Positions 27,021-36,280 of a stretch of DNA of 64,000 nt are shown here, piece by piece. This DNA comes from Aeromicrobium massiliense JC14 (GTDB lineage: Bacteria; Actinomycetota; Actinomycetes; Propionibacteriales; Nocardioidaceae): assembly GCF_000312105.1 (NCBI RefSeq), contig NZ_HE978638.1, forward strand, positions 240,386 to 304,385, written 5' to 3'. The translations under genes were made by a program, and so were the position numbers. How positions within the stretch are numbered: position 1 is the first letter of the stretch; the number at the start of each line of letters is the position of its first letter. The notes under the pieces are model-generated. The model did not search any database and was not told where the DNA came from. It was given only the letters and a program-made list of their open reading frames with translations.

Positions 27021-28151
27021 GTGACCAGGAGCCTCGGTGCGTACGTGCACGTCCCGTTCTGCTCGGTGCGCTGCGGCTACTGCGACTTCAACACCTACAC
27101 CTCCGACGAGCTCGGCGAGGGTGCCACGCGGGCGTCCTACGCCGTGACCGTCGAGCGCGAGGTCGACCTCGCCCGCGAGGCACTGGGCGACGAGCGACCG
27201 TTCGAGACCGTCTTCTTCGGCGGCGGCACCCCCACCCAGCTGCCCGCGGCCGACCTCGTGCGGGTCCTGCGGGCGCTGCGCGACCGGGTCGGCCTGGCGC
27301 CGGGCGCCGAGGTGACGACCGAGGCCAACCCCGACAGCGTGACGCCGGCGTCGCTGGCCGCGCTGCGCGAGGGCGGCTTCACCCGCATCTCGTTCGGCGT
27401 CCAGTCGGCCGTGCCGCACGTGCTCCGCGTCCTGGACCGCACCCACGACCCGCTGCGCGTCCCGGACGCCGTGCGCTGGGCCCGCGAGGCCGGGTTCGAG
27501 CAGGTCAGCGTCGACCTCATCTACGGCACGCCCGGGGAGAGCGTGGACGACTGGCGTCGCACCCTCGAGCACGCGGTCTCGCTCGAGCCCGACCACATCA
27601 GCGCCTACGCCCTCATCGTCGAGCAGGGCACGGCGCTCGCGCGGCGCGTGGCTCGCGGCGAGGTGCCGGCCCCGGACGACGACGACCTGGCCGACAAGTA
27701 CGTCCTGGCCGACGAGGCGTTCGAGGCGGCCGGCCTGTCCTGGTACGAGCTGTCCAACTGGGCGCGCGACGAGGCGGCCCAGTGCCGGCACAACGTCCTG
27801 TACTGGCGCAGCGACGACTGGTGGGGCTTCGGCCCCGGCGCCCACTCGCACGTGGCCGGCCGGCGCTGGTGGAACGTCAAGCACCCGGCCGCCTACGCGC
27901 AGCGCCTGGACGCCGGGCTCTCGCCGGAGAAGGACCACGAGCTGGTCGACGACGACACCCGGACGCTCGAGCGCGTGCTGCTGGAGTCGCGCCTGCGCAC
28001 GGGCCTGGACCTGACGGTCGTCCCGGACGACCACCGCGAGCGGGTCGCCGACCTGCGCGACCGCGGCCTGGTCGACGTGCACGGCGAGCGGCTCGTGCTC
28101 ACGCGCGACGGACGCCTGCTCGCCGACGCGGTCGTCCGCGAGCTCGTCTGA
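27021..28151 (+). CDS. hemW: HemW-type radical SAM protein (heme chaperone)
   Basis: A 376-residue radical SAM protein. The 4Fe-4S motif is CSVRCGYCDF, that is C-x3-C-x2-C followed by Phe. True coproporphyrinogen dehydrogenases (HemN) have a fourth Cys in this motif, so this is HemW, a heme-binding chaperone, and not the biosynthetic enzyme. FFGGGTPTQLP, TEANPDS and FGVQS are further landmarks, and the C-terminal HemN_C-like domain is present. The GTG at 27021 lies 6 bases after TACCCT; the open frame upstream overlaps the ligase gene and is a shadow. Confidence 0.93.
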   Translation: MTRSLGAYVHVPFCSVRCGYCDFNTYTSDELGEGATRASYAVTVEREVDLAREALGDERPFETVFFGGGTPTQLPAADLVRVLRALRDRVGLAPGAEVTTEANPDSVTPASLAALREGGFTRISFGVQSAVPHVLRVLDRTHDPLRVPDAVRWAREAGFEQVSVDLIYGTPGESVDDWRRTLEHAVSLEPDHISAYALIVEQGTALARRVARGEVPAPDDDDLADKYVLADEAFEAAGLSWYELSNWARDEAAQCRHNVLYWRSDDWWGFGPGAHSHVAGRRWWNVKHPAAYAQRLDAGLSPEKDHELVDDDTRTLERVLLESRLRTGLDLTVVPDDHRERVADLRDRGLVDVHGERLVLTRDGRLLADAVVRELV

Positions 28152-28172
28152 CGGCGCGATCGCGCGTCCGGC

Positions 28173-29003
28173 TCAGGGCGTCGGCGCGGTGACGAAGTCG
28201 ATGAGCTCCTCGACCCGGCCGAGCAGCGACGGCTCGAGGTCGGCGTAGCTGCGGACGGTGCCGAGGATGCGCTTCCAGGCCCGCGCGATGTCGGCCTGGT
28301 CGGCGTGCGGCCAGCCCAGCGCCTCGCAGATGCCGTGCTTCCACTCGGTGCCGCGGGGGATCACGGGCCACTTCTGGATGCCGAGCCGCTCGGGACGGAC
28401 CGCCTGCCACACGTCGACGTACGGGTGGCCGACGACGAGCACGTGCGGGGTGCCGTTGACCTGGTCGGCCAGGCGCGATTCCTTGGAGCCGGGCACGAGG
28501 TGGTCGACCAGCACGCCGAGCCGCCGGCTCTTGGTCGGCTGGAAGTCGCGGACGATCGCGGGCAGGTCGTCGATGCCGCCCAGGTACTCCACGGCGACGC
28601 CCTCGACGCGCAGGTCGTCGCCCCAGATCTTCTCCACCAGCTCGGCGTCATGGCGGCCCTCGACGTAGATGCGGCTGGGCAGCGCGACGCGGGCCCGGGC
28701 GTCCTTGACCGCGATCGAGCCCGACGCGGTGCGGCCGCCGGTCTTCTGCACGACGACGGGCGCGTGCAGCGCGACCGGCTTGCCGTCGAGCAGGAAGCCC
28801 GGCCCGAGCCGGAAGGCGCGCTGCTTGAGGTGACGGTCCTCGAGGACGACCAGGCCGTTCTCGACCTTGACGATCTCGCCGCAGAAGCCGCTCGTGGCGT
28901 CCTCGACGACGAGCCCGGCGTCGGCCGGGTGCTCGACGGTGCGTCCGCGCTTGGGCTTGCGCCAGTCGCCGGACAGGACGTCGTTGCCGTAGCGGTCAGC
29001 CAT
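28173..29003 (-). CDS. DUF3097 domain protein
   Basis: A 276-residue soluble protein that matches the actinobacterial DUF3097 family, with the opening [21 protein letters not shown] and later [36 protein letters not shown] and [12 protein letters not shown]. The EGRHDAELV and GHPYVDVW patches resemble a Toprim-like fold, which might mean a nucleic-acid role; this is inference. It overlaps the upstream 144-residue gene by 8 bases and sits between hemW and hrcA, its usual place in Actinobacteria. Confidence 0.88.
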   Translation of the reverse strand: MADRYGNDVLSGDWRKPKRGRTVEHPADAGLVVEDATSGFCGEIVKVENGLVVLEDRHLKQRAFRLGPGFLLDGKPVALHAPVVVQKTGGRTASGSIAVKDARARVALPSRIYVEGRHDAELVEKIWGDDLRVEGVAVEYLGGIDDLPAIVRDFQPTKSRRLGVLVDHLVPGSKESRLADQVNGTPHVLVVGHPYVDVWQAVRPERLGIQKWPVIPRGTEWKHGICEALGWPHADQADIARAWKRILGTVRSYADLEPSLLGRVEELIDFVTAPTP

Positions 29004-29430
29004 GGATCTTCCCGAGGAGTCGTTGGTGCAGGTCCTCGACGTCGGCCCGCGTGAGCGGACGTCCGTCGGCGGTGAGCAGGACGGTCTCGTCGGTGACGAG
29101 GCCGAGCGCGAGGTCGAGCGCCACCGGCCACGACGGCGGGACGTGCTCGGGGACGACGGCCGGGGCCAGGTCGCCGAGCGCCACGCGCGGGGGAGCAGTG
29201 GGGTCGTGCGGGGCGGTGACGGTCATGACGAGCTCGCCGCCCACCGGGCCGTCGCCCAGGTGCGCGACCTCGACGAACAGCGTGCCCACGGTCGTGGCCC
29301 AGGCCGAGACCAGCGTGCCACCGCGCGACTCGTGCTCGACGACGTGGTCGCCGACGGTGACGCGGCGCGGCTCGTACTCGAGGCGGTCTCCACCGTCCTC
29401 GACGACGATGACGGGACCCTCGCTGCGCAC
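28996..29430 (-). CDS. Hypothetical 144-residue protein divergent from hrcA
   Basis: A soluble acidic protein with no signal peptide or membrane segment. I do not recognise the family. The best start is GTG 29430 ([13 protein letters not shown]); the open frame extends 30 codons further through the CIRCE element and hrcA start, which is implausible. The sequence is rich in short beta-strand-like segments ([26 protein letters not shown]). It overlaps the DUF3097 gene by 8 bases and is probably co-transcribed with it. Confidence 0.7.
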   Translation of the reverse strand: MRSEGPVIVVEDGGDRLEYEPRRVTVGDHVVEHESRGGTLVSAWATTVGTLFVEVAHLGDGPVGGELVMTVTAPHDPTAPPRVALGDLAPAVVPEHVPPSWPVALDLALGLVTDETVLLTADGRPLTRADVEDLHQRLLGKIHG

Positions 29431-29435
29431 CTCGC

Positions 29436-29466
29436 TAGACTGGCACTTGGCACCGACGAGTGCCAG
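29436..29466 (+). promoter_or_regulatory. hrcA promoter with CIRCE operator
   Basis: TAGACT at 29436-29441 is a plausible -10. It runs into CTGGCACTT-N9-GAGTGCCAG (29440-29466), a perfect match in layout to the CIRCE operator (9-bp inverted repeat, 9-base spacer). HrcA repressor binds CIRCE, so the hrcA-dnaJ unit is autoregulated and heat-inducible. Confidence 0.92.
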
Positions 29467-29503
29467 CAGACACGCCACCGACGCCCGGGAGGGGGAGCCA
29501 GCC

Positions 29504-30526
29504 ATGAGCGAGGACCGCAAGTGGGACGTCCTGCGGGCGATCGTCGAGGACTACGTCGCCACGCACGAGCCGGTCGGCTCACGCGCCCTGGTCGAGCGCC
29601 ACGCGCTCGGCGTCTCGTCGGCCACGATCCGCAACGACATGGCGCTGCTGGAGGAGGAGGGCTACATCCACCAGCCCCACACCAGCGCCGGCCGCGTCCC
29701 CACCGACAAGGGCTACCGGCTGTTCGTCGACCGGCTGGCCACGGTGAAGCCGCTGTCGCCGCCCGAGCGGCGCGCGATCGAGACCTTCCTGCGCGGCGCC
29801 GTCGACGTCGACGACGTCATGCAGCGCAGCGTGCGGGTGCTCGCCCAGCTGACCAACCAGGTCGCGATCGTCCAGTACCCGTCGCTGACCCGCTCCACCG
29901 TGCGCCACGTCGAGCTCGTCCCGCTCGAGTCCGCCCGCGTCCTGCTGGTCGTCATCACCAGCAGCGGACGCGTGGAGCAGCGCGTCGTCGAGGTGGCCCA
30001 GGCCCCGTCCGAGTCGCTGCTGGCCGACCTGCGCAGCCGCATCGTCACCGCCACCGTCGGCCGCCGCCTGCCCGAGGCGTCGCTGCAGCTCGCCGACCTC
30101 ATCGGCACCTTCGAGCCGGCCGACCGGCCGATCGTCACCAGCATCGTCACGACCCTGTCGCAGGCGTTCGCCAGCGAGCGGGCCGACGAGCGGTTCGCGG
30201 TCGGGGGCGCGGCCAACCTGGCCCGGTTCGGCCACGACTTCGACTCGGCGATCCAGCCGGTGCTCGAGGCGCTCGAGGAGCACGTCGTGCTGCTGCGCCT
30301 GCTGGGCGAGGCGACCAGCAGCGACCTGCCGCGCGTCCGCATCGGCAGCGAGACCGGCCTGGAGGGCCTGTCGAGCAGTGCCGTCGTCTCCAGCCCCTAC
30401 GGCAGCGCCGACGAGGCGCTCGCCACGCTCGGCACGCTCGGGCCGATGCGCATGGACTATCCCGGCACCATCGCCTCGGTGGCTGCCGTCGCTCGTTACG
30501 TCGGACGCTTGCTCGCCGACGGCTGA
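29504..30526 (+). CDS. hrcA: Heat-inducible transcription repressor HrcA
   Basis: A 340-residue repressor. The N-terminal winged helix has [36 protein letters not shown] (positions about 36-71), the classical HrcA signature, and GAF-like and dimerisation regions follow. It should bind the CIRCE site directly upstream and repress its own operon, with groEL loci elsewhere. The ATG at 29504 has GGGAGGGGGAG in front. dnaJ follows after 39 bases. Confidence 0.97.
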   Translation: MSEDRKWDVLRAIVEDYVATHEPVGSRALVERHALGVSSATIRNDMALLEEEGYIHQPHTSAGRVPTDKGYRLFVDRLATVKPLSPPERRAIETFLRGAVDVDDVMQRSVRVLAQLTNQVAIVQYPSLTRSTVRHVELVPLESARVLLVVITSSGRVEQRVVEVAQAPSESLLADLRSRIVTATVGRRLPEASLQLADLIGTFEPADRPIVTSIVTTLSQAFASERADERFAVGGAANLARFGHDFDSAIQPVLEALEEHVVLLRLLGEATSSDLPRVRIGSETGLEGLSSSAVVSSPYGSADEALATLGTLGPMRMDYPGTIASVAAVARYVGRLLADG

Positions 30527-30565
30527 CCCCCCGCCGGCCCGTCCGGCGCACCCAGTGAGGACCCC

Positions 30566-31723
30566 ATGGCACAGGACTACTACGACCTGCTCGGCGTGAG
30601 CCGCGACGCGTCGGACGCCGACATCAAGAAGGCGTACCGCAAGCTGGCTCGCCAGTACCACCCCGACGTCAACGACAGCCCCGACGCGGCCGACACCTTC
30701 AAGGACATCGGCACCGCGTACGAGGTGCTGTCGGACCCGCAGAAGCGGGCGACGTACGACCGCGGCGGCAATCCGATGGGCGGGGGCGGCTTCGGTGGCG
30801 CCGGCGCGCAGGGCTTCAGCTTCGACGACATCATGGACGCCTTCTTCGGCGGCAACGGCGGCGGCGGACGCGGCCCGCGCCCGCGTCGCCAGCGCGGCCA
30901 GGACGCGCTCGTGCGGCTCACCGTCGACTTGGCCGACGCGGCCTTCGGCCTGACCCACGAGCTCAAGGTCGACACCGCCGTGACGTGCCCGGTGTGCGAG
31001 GGCCACGGCTCGGCCGACGGCCGCGAGCCGGTCACCTGCGGCACCTGCCACGGCCAGGGCGCGGTGCAGCACGTGCAGCGCTCGATGCTCGGCGACATCC
31101 GCACGTCCCGCCCCTGCCCGACCTGCCAGGGCTACGGCACCGTCATCCCCGACCCGTGCGCCGAGTGCGGCGGCGACGGCCGGGTGCGCTCGCGCCGCAC
31201 GATCAGCGTCAAGATCCCCGCGGGCGTCGACCACGGCACCCGCGTGCAGCTGTCCGGCGAGGGCGAGGTCGGCCCCGGCGGCGGACCGGCCGGCGACCTG
31301 TACGTCGAGCTCGCCGTGCGCCAGCACGAGTTCTTCACCCGCGAGCGCGACCACCTCTACTGCCAGGTGAGCGTGCCGATGACGGCCGCCGCCCTGGGCG
31401 CGCAGCTCGACATCCCCACCCTCGAGGCCGACCTCGAGGACGCGGCCGACGACGTCGAGACGTCGGTCGTGCTGGACGTCCCGCCCGGCACCCAGTCCGG
31501 CGAGACCGTGACGATCAAGGGCTTCGGCGTGCCCCGCCTGCGCGGCGGCGGCCGCGGCGACCTGCACGTGCAGGTGGTCGTGGAGACGCCGGAGAAGCTG
31601 GACGACGAGCAGCGCGAGCTGCTGGCCCGCCTGGCCGAGCTCCGCGGCGAGCAGCGTCCGGCCGGCCGCATGGGCTCGGGACGCCACGGCGTCTTCGAGC
31701 GCCTGCGCGAGGCGTTCCGCTGA
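30566..31723 (+). CDS. dnaJ: Chaperone DnaJ
   Basis: A 385-residue Hsp40. The J domain has H32-P33-D34, the Gly-rich region (about 70-105) follows, then four zinc-binding CxxCxGxG repeats ([32 protein letters not shown]) and the C-terminal substrate-binding domains. It stimulates DnaK. It belongs to the CIRCE-controlled hrcA unit and corresponds to the second dnaJ (dnaJ2 type) of Actinobacteria. In many relatives rsmE follows; here a HIT gene follows after 32 bases. Confidence 0.97.
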   Translation: MAQDYYDLLGVSRDASDADIKKAYRKLARQYHPDVNDSPDAADTFKDIGTAYEVLSDPQKRATYDRGGNPMGGGGFGGAGAQGFSFDDIMDAFFGGNGGGGRGPRPRRQRGQDALVRLTVDLADAAFGLTHELKVDTAVTCPVCEGHGSADGREPVTCGTCHGQGAVQHVQRSMLGDIRTSRPCPTCQGYGTVIPDPCAECGGDGRVRSRRTISVKIPAGVDHGTRVQLSGEGEVGPGGGPAGDLYVELAVRQHEFFTRERDHLYCQVSVPMTAAALGAQLDIPTLEADLEDAADDVETSVVLDVPPGTQSGETVTIKGFGVPRLRGGGRGDLHVQVVVETPEKLDDEQRELLARLAELRGEQRPAGRMGSGRHGVFERLREAFR

Positions 31724-31755
31724 CCGGTAGCCTGCGAGCGACGAGAGGAGCGTCC

Positions 31756-32097
31756 ATGTCCGACGACTGCCTGTTCTGCAAGATCGTGAGCGGTGACGTG
31801 CCGGCCGAGGTCGTGGCCGAGAACGAGCACACGGTCGCGTTCCGCGACATCAGCCCGCAGGCCGCCTCGCACGTGCTCGTCGTGCCGCGCGAGCACCACC
31901 CCGACGTGGCGAGCCTCGCCGCGGCGCGTCCCGAGGTCGCCGCGGCGCTCCTGGTCGACGTCGCCAAGGTGGCCCGGGCCGAGGGCAGCAGCAGCTTCCG
32001 GCTGGTGTTCAACACCGGCCCGGACGCCGGCCAGACCGTCTTCCACTGCCACGGCCACGTGCTGTCCGGCGAGCCGCTCGGCTGGCCGCCGCGCTGA
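31756..32097 (+). CDS. HIT-family nucleotide-binding protein
   Basis: A 113-residue protein of normal HIT length. It has CLFCKIVSGDVPAEVVAE, VLVVPREHH and the His triad H97-C-H99-G-H101 in TVFHCHGHVLSG. Such proteins (Hint branch) hydrolyse purine nucleoside phosphoramidates. I start at ATG 31756, with GAGAGGAG in front; the longer frame overlaps dnaJ. It lies between dnaJ and phoH. Confidence 0.95.
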   Translation: MSDDCLFCKIVSGDVPAEVVAENEHTVAFRDISPQAASHVLVVPREHHPDVASLAAARPEVAAALLVDVAKVARAEGSSSFRLVFNTGPDAGQTVFHCHGHVLSGEPLGWPPR

Positions 32098-32148
32098 CCC
32101 CGCCGGACGGGCTCGCGCCGAGACGTCGCGGCCCGACCGGCGCGCCCG

Positions 32149-32154
32149 TAGACT
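32149..32154 (+). promoter_or_regulatory. Probable -10 element (TAGACT) of phoH
   Basis: TAGACT ends four bases before ATG 32159 and ten before ATG 32165, so the transcript would have little or no leader. Confidence 0.4.
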
Positions 32155-32158
32155 GGGG

Positions 32159-33148
32159 ATGCCTATGACAGAACCACTGCCCCACACCTTCACCATCCCG
32201 GCGAGCGTCCCCACGGTCTCCCTGTTCGGGCCCGCGGACGAGTACCTGCGGGTCATCGAGTCCGAGGTCGACGCCGGCATCCACGCGCGTGGCAACACGA
32301 TCACGGTCACCGGCACGCCGAGCGAGGCCGCGTTCCTGGAGCGTCTGCTGGACGAGCTGGTCGCCATCGTGCGCACCGGCCAGCCGCTGTCGCGCGAGTC
32401 GGTCCAGCGCAGCATCGCGATGCTGCGCACCGAGACCGAGGAGCGCCCGGCCGAGGTCCTGAGCCTGAACATCCTGTCCAACCGCGGACGCACGATCCGG
32501 CCCAAGACGCTCAACCAGAAGCGCTACGTCGACGCCATCGACAAGCACACCGTCGTGTTCGGCATCGGCCCGGCCGGCACCGGCAAGACGTACCTGGCCA
32601 TGGCCAAGGCCGTGCAGGCGCTGCAGAGCAAGGACGTCAACCGGATCATCCTCACGCGTCCGGCCGTCGAGGCCGGCGAGCGCCTGGGCTACCTGCCCGG
32701 CACGCTGAGCGAGAAGATCGACCCGTACCTGCGCCCGCTCTACGACGCGCTGCACGACATGGTCGACCCCGAGAGCATCCCCAAGCTGCTCACCAACGGC
32801 ACCATCGAGGTCGCGCCGCTGGCGTACATGCGCGGCCGCACCCTGAACGACGCGTTCATCATCCTGGACGAGGCGCAGAACACGACCCAGGAGCAGATGA
32901 AGATGTTCCTGACCCGGCTGGGCTTCAACTCCCGGATGGTCGTCACCGGCGACGTCACCCAGGTCGACCTGCCCGGCGGCAGCCGCAGCGGACTGCGCGT
33001 CGTCCAGGACGTCCTCGGCGACGTCAAGGACGTCCACTTCTCCTACCTCGACTCCCAGGACGTCGTCCGGCACCGCCTGGTCGGCAAGATCGTGGCCGCC
33101 TACGACGACTTCGAGGCAGGTGCCGGTGAACGTCGACGTTCTCAATGA
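32159..33148 (+). CDS. PhoH-like ATPase
   Basis: A 329-residue cytosolic ATPase. An N-terminal segment with a KH-like ARGNTITVTGTPSEA precedes the PhoH domain, with Walker A GPAGTGKTYLA, Walker B FIILDEAQN and TGDVTQVDLP. The family is linked to RNA metabolism and usually sits next to ybeY, as here. Two ATG codons (32159 and 32165) are possible; GGGGA just before the second favours it slightly. The end overlaps the ybeY start. Confidence 0.93.
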   Translation: MPMTEPLPHTFTIPASVPTVSLFGPADEYLRVIESEVDAGIHARGNTITVTGTPSEAAFLERLLDELVAIVRTGQPLSRESVQRSIAMLRTETEERPAEVLSLNILSNRGRTIRPKTLNQKRYVDAIDKHTVVFGIGPAGTGKTYLAMAKAVQALQSKDVNRIILTRPAVEAGERLGYLPGTLSEKIDPYLRPLYDALHDMVDPESIPKLLTNGTIEVAPLAYMRGRTLNDAFIILDEAQNTTQEQMKMFLTRLGFNSRMVVTGDVTQVDLPGGSRSGLRVVQDVLGDVKDVHFSYLDSQDVVRHRLVGKIVAAYDDFEAGAGERRRSQ

Positions 33149-33605
33149 GTCCGGCGCCGAGGCCGACGTCGTCGACCTGACCCGGCTCGCCCGGTTCGTC
33201 ATGCGGCGCATGCGGCTGCACCCGGGCACGGAGATGACCGTCCGGCTGGTCGAGCCCGACACCATCGCGCTGCTCAACGAGCAGTGGATGGGCAAGAAGG
33301 GCCCGACCGACGTGCTGTCGTTCCCGATGGACGAGCTGAGCCCCGGGCGCGAGGACACCCGCCCCGAGGACAACGACGAGGGCTACCTGGGCGACATCGC
33401 GCTGTGCCCGCAGGTCGCCGCGCAGCAGGCGCCGGCCGCGGGGCACACCCCGCAGGACGAGATGGAGCTGCTGCTCGTCCACGGCGTGCTGCACCTGCTC
33501 GGCTACGACCACGTCGACCCCGAGGAGCACCGCGAGATGTTCGGCGTCCAGGGCCGCCTGCTGCTGGAGTGGCAGCGGGCCGCCGAGGGAGTGGACCCGG
33601 AGTGA
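33126..33605 (+). CDS. ybeY: Endoribonuclease YbeY
   Basis: A 159-residue metal-dependent RNase that matures 16S rRNA. The zinc motif H-x3-H-x5-H is in HGVLHLLGYDH, and LNEQWMGKKGPTDVLSFPMD is the conserved central region. I prefer GTG 33126 (MNVDVLNESG) over GTG 33120, because relatives begin at this point and GAGGCAGG lies 5 bases in front. The start overlaps phoH by 23 bases and the stop overlaps the next gene by 4 (GTGA). Confidence 0.95.
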   Translation: MNVDVLNESGAEADVVDLTRLARFVMRRMRLHPGTEMTVRLVEPDTIALLNEQWMGKKGPTDVLSFPMDELSPGREDTRPEDNDEGYLGDIALCPQVAAQQAPAAGHTPQDEMELLLVHGVLHLLGYDHVDPEEHREMFGVQGRLLLEWQRAAEGVDPE

Positions 33606-34909
33606 ACGTCCCGCTGCTCGTCGCCGCGGTCGCCCTGGCCGCGTTCGCGGGCCTGCTGGCCAGCGTCGACGCGGCGCTGTCGGCGTTCTCCAAGGCCCGC
33701 GCCGAGGAGCTGGACGACGAGGGCCGCGGCGGTGCGAAGAACCTGCTGGTGATCCTCGAGGACCCGGCCCCGTTCATCAACACGATCCTGCTGCTGCGGG
33801 TGCTCGCTGAGACCGCCGCGGTGGTCATCGTGGCCCTGCTCGTCGGTGACGCGGTCGACGGCCTGTGGCCGCCGCTGCTCGTGGCCACCGGCATCATGGT
33901 GCTGGTTAGCTACGTGCTCATCGGTGTCGGCCCGCGCACGGTCGGCCGCCAGCACTCCGAGCGCATCGCGCTCGCGGCCGCCGCCCCCGTCCGCGGCGTG
34001 CGCACCCTGCTGGGCCCGCTGCCGCAGCTGCTCATCCTCATCGGCAACGCGCTGACCCCCGGCCGCGGCTTCAGCGAGGGCCCGTTCGCGTCCGAGGTCG
34101 AGGTGCGCGAGCTGGTCGACCTGGCCGCGGCCACGAGCGTCATCGAGTCGTCCGAGTCGCGCATGATCCACTCGGTCTTCGAGCTCGGCGACACGCTGGC
34201 CCGCGAGGTCATGGTGCCGCGCACCGACGTCGTGTTCATCGAGCGCACCAAGACGCTGCGCCAGGCGATGAGCCTGGCCCTGCGCAGCGGCTACTCGCGC
34301 ATCCCCGTGGTCGACGACAGCCTCGACGACGTCGTGGGCATGGCCTACCTCAAGGACATCACCAAGCGGACGTTCGACAACCGCGACGCCGAGAGCACCG
34401 AGCGGGTCGACTCCGTGGCCCGCGAGTGCCTGTTCGTCCCCGACACCCAGCACGCCGACGAGCTGCTCAAGGAGATGCAGCTCAAGCGCACGCACGTGGC
34501 GATCGTGGTCGACGAGTACGGCGGCACCGCCGGCATGGTGACCATCGAGGACATCCTCGAGGAGATCGTCGGCGACATCACCGACGAGTACGACGTGGAG
34601 CCGGACGCGGTCGAGCACCTGGCCGACGGCTCGGTGCGGGTCAGCGCCCGCTACGAGGTCGACGACCTCGACGAGCTGTTCGAGGTCGAGATCGACGACG
34701 AGGACGTCGACTCGGTCGGCGGGCTCATGGCCAAGCACCTGGGCAAGGTGCCGATCCCGGGCAGCGCGGTCGAGATCGACGGCCTGCGGTTCGTGGCCGA
34801 GGCGCCCTCCGGACGCCGCAACCGCATCGGCCGCGTGCTGATCAGCAGGGCCGAGCCCGCCGGTGCGGACGAGGACTCGGTAGCGTTGGACCATGGAACT
34901 CGCCCCTGA
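33602..34909 (+). CDS. CNNM/CorC-type transporter with CBS domains
   Basis: A 435-residue membrane protein. The N-terminal CNNM (DUF21) domain has about four hydrophobic helices (about 1-150). A tandem CBS pair (about 200-320) has MVPRTDVVFIERTKTLRQAM and KRTHVAIVVDEYGGTAGMVTIEDILEEIVGDI. A C-terminal CorC_HlyC domain follows. The family is linked to Mg2+ or Co2+ efflux and resistance. It sits between ybeY and era as in most Actinobacteria. The GTG start overlaps the ybeY TGA. Confidence 0.92.
   Translation: MNVPLLVAAVALAAFAGLLASVDAALSAFSKARAEELDDEGRGGAKNLLVILEDPAPFINTILLLRVLAETAAVVIVALLVGDAVDGLWPPLLVATGIMVLVSYVLIGVGPRTVGRQHSERIALAAAAPVRGVRTLLGPLPQLLILIGNALTPGRGFSEGPFASEVEVRELVDLAAATSVIESSESRMIHSVFELGDTLAREVMVPRTDVVFIERTKTLRQAMSLALRSGYSRIPVVDDSLDDVVGMAYLKDITKRTFDNRDAESTERVDSVARECLFVPDTQHADELLKEMQLKRTHVAIVVDEYGGTAGMVTIEDILEEIVGDITDEYDVEPDAVEHLADGSVRVSARYEVDDLDELFEVEIDDEDVDSVGGLMAKHLGKVPIPGSAVEIDGLRFVAEAPSGRRNRIGRVLISRAEPAGADEDSVALDHGTRP
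34881..34886 (+). promoter_or_regulatory. Possible internal -10 element (TAGCGT)
   Basis: TAGCGT lies inside the end of the CNNM gene and ends six bases before the ATG at 34893. It may give a separate leaderless transcript for the next two genes. Confidence 0.35.
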
Positions 34910-35231
34910 GGACGCCAAGCTCATCACGCTGGCCAAGGCCGCTCGTGCCCGGACGAGCACCGTCGAGGGGGCCGCGGTGCGCGACCAGGACGGCCGCACC
35001 TACGTGGCGGTGAACGTCGACCTGCCCTCGCTGCAGCTCGACGCGCTGCCGCTGGCGGTCGCCATGGCCGCCTCGTCCGGCGCTCAGCGGCTCGAGGCCG
35101 CCGCCGTCGTGCGCGACTACGAGCCCGACGAGCCGGTCGACACCGACGTGGTCGCCGACCTCGGTGGCGACGGCGTCCCGGTGTACGTCGCGGACGCCGC
35201 GGGCAACCTCGTCGCGGAGCTGGCCTCGTGA
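34893..35231 (+). CDS. Cytidine-deaminase-like protein lacking catalytic residues
   Basis: A 112-residue protein between the CNNM gene and era. Its core (GAAVRDQDGRTYVAVNVD, then ALPLAVAMAASSGAQRLEA with AAVV) follows the cytidine deaminase pattern of strand, N-V, helix and strand. The zinc and catalytic motifs, normally C/H-A-E and P-C-x2-C, are absent: the first is replaced by DALPLA and no Cys occurs in the protein. It is therefore unlikely to be an enzyme. A protein of this sort is found at the same place in other Actinobacteria, so it is conserved. It overlaps the CNNM gene by 17 bases and era by 4. Confidence 0.75.
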   Translation: MELAPEDAKLITLAKAARARTSTVEGAAVRDQDGRTYVAVNVDLPSLQLDALPLAVAMAASSGAQRLEAAAVVRDYEPDEPVDTDVVADLGGDGVPVYVADAAGNLVAELAS

Positions 35232-36148
35232 CCGGCTTCCGCTCGGGCTTCGCCTGCTTCGTCGGACGTCCGAACGCCGGCAAGTCCACGCTGACCAACG
35301 CGCTCGTGGGCGAGAAGATCGCCATCACGTCCTCGCGCCCGCAGACCACGCGGCACGTCATCCGCGGCCTCGTGCACCGTGAGGACGCCCAGCTGATCCT
35401 CGTCGACACCCCGGGCCTGCACCGCCCGCGCAACGTCCTGGGGGAGCGGCTCAACGACCTCGTGCGCACGACGTGGGCGGAGGTCGACACCATCGCGATG
35501 TGCTTCCCGTCCGACCAGCGGGTCGGGCCCGGCGACAAGTACCTGGTCAAGGAGCTCGCCGCGCTGGGCCGCAAGAAGCCCGTGCTCGCGGTGGCCACGA
35601 AGACCGACCTGGTCTCGCCCAACCGGCTGGCCGAGCACCTGCAGGCCATCCAGCGCGCCGGCGAGGAGGCCGGTCTGCGCTGGCACGAGATCGTCCCGGT
35701 CTCGGCCGTCGCGGGCGAGCAGGTCCAGCTGCTGACCGACCTCATCGTGGCCACGCTGCCCGAGGGCCCGGCGCTGTACCCCGAGGGCCAGCTGACCGAC
35801 GAGCCCGAGGAGACGCTGGTCGCGGAGATCATCCGCGAGGCGGCGCTCGAGGGCGTCCGCGACGAGCTGCCGCACTCGCTGGCCGTCGTCGTCAACGAGA
35901 TGGTGCCGCGCGAGGACCGGCCGGCCGACAAGCCGCTGGTCGACGTCCGGGTCGACGTCTACGTGGAGCGCGACAGCCAGAAGGGCATCATCATCGGCCA
36001 CAAGGGCACACGGCTGCGCGAGATCGGCGCCAGCTGCCGCGGCCAGATCGAGAAGCTGCTGGGCACGCCGGTCTTCCTGGACCTGCACGTGAAGGTCGCC
36101 AAGGAGTGGCAGCGCGACCCCAAGCAGCTCCGCAAGCTCGGCTTCTGA
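35228..36148 (+). CDS. era: GTPase Era
   Basis: A 306-residue GTPase that binds 16S rRNA during 30S assembly. The G1 loop is GRPNAGKST (13-21), G3 is DTPG and G4 reads TKTD instead of NKxD, a change also seen in other actinobacterial Era proteins. The C-terminal KH domain has GIIIGHKGTRLREIGASCR. The GTG start overlaps the previous stop codon by 4 bases. A long palindrome follows the stop. Confidence 0.97.
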   Translation: MTGFRSGFACFVGRPNAGKSTLTNALVGEKIAITSSRPQTTRHVIRGLVHREDAQLILVDTPGLHRPRNVLGERLNDLVRTTWAEVDTIAMCFPSDQRVGPGDKYLVKELAALGRKKPVLAVATKTDLVSPNRLAEHLQAIQRAGEEAGLRWHEIVPVSAVAGEQVQLLTDLIVATLPEGPALYPEGQLTDEPEETLVAEIIREAALEGVRDELPHSLAVVVNEMVPREDRPADKPLVDVRVDVYVERDSQKGIIIGHKGTRLREIGASCRGQIEKLLGTPVFLDLHVKVAKEWQRDPKQLRKLGF

Positions 36149-36150
36149 CG

Positions 36151-36188
36151 TCTGTCGGTTTCCCTGGGGCCCCAGGGAAGCCGACAGA
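36151..36188. terminator. 38-base palindrome after era, probable terminator
   Basis: Two 19-base arms (36151-36169 and 36170-36188) pair over their whole length with one U-G pair and no spacer. It begins 3 bases after the era stop codon and lies between era and the convergent merR-like gene. Confidence 0.65.
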
Positions 36189-36280
36189 ACCTCGGGAAGC
36201 ATCCCGGGGGTCTGGCGAGATGCCCGGGACGTGGCTTCGCCTCCGAGGGCGACCCCTGCTCGCCGCCCGTGACCGGCCGC

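Noticed and set aside
27021..28151. Oxygen-independent coproporphyrinogen oxidase (HemN)
   Set aside because: The radical SAM motif has Phe where HemN has its fourth Cys, so HemW is the better name.
34893..35231. Functional cytidine deaminase
   Set aside because: The zinc ligands and catalytic Glu are missing.
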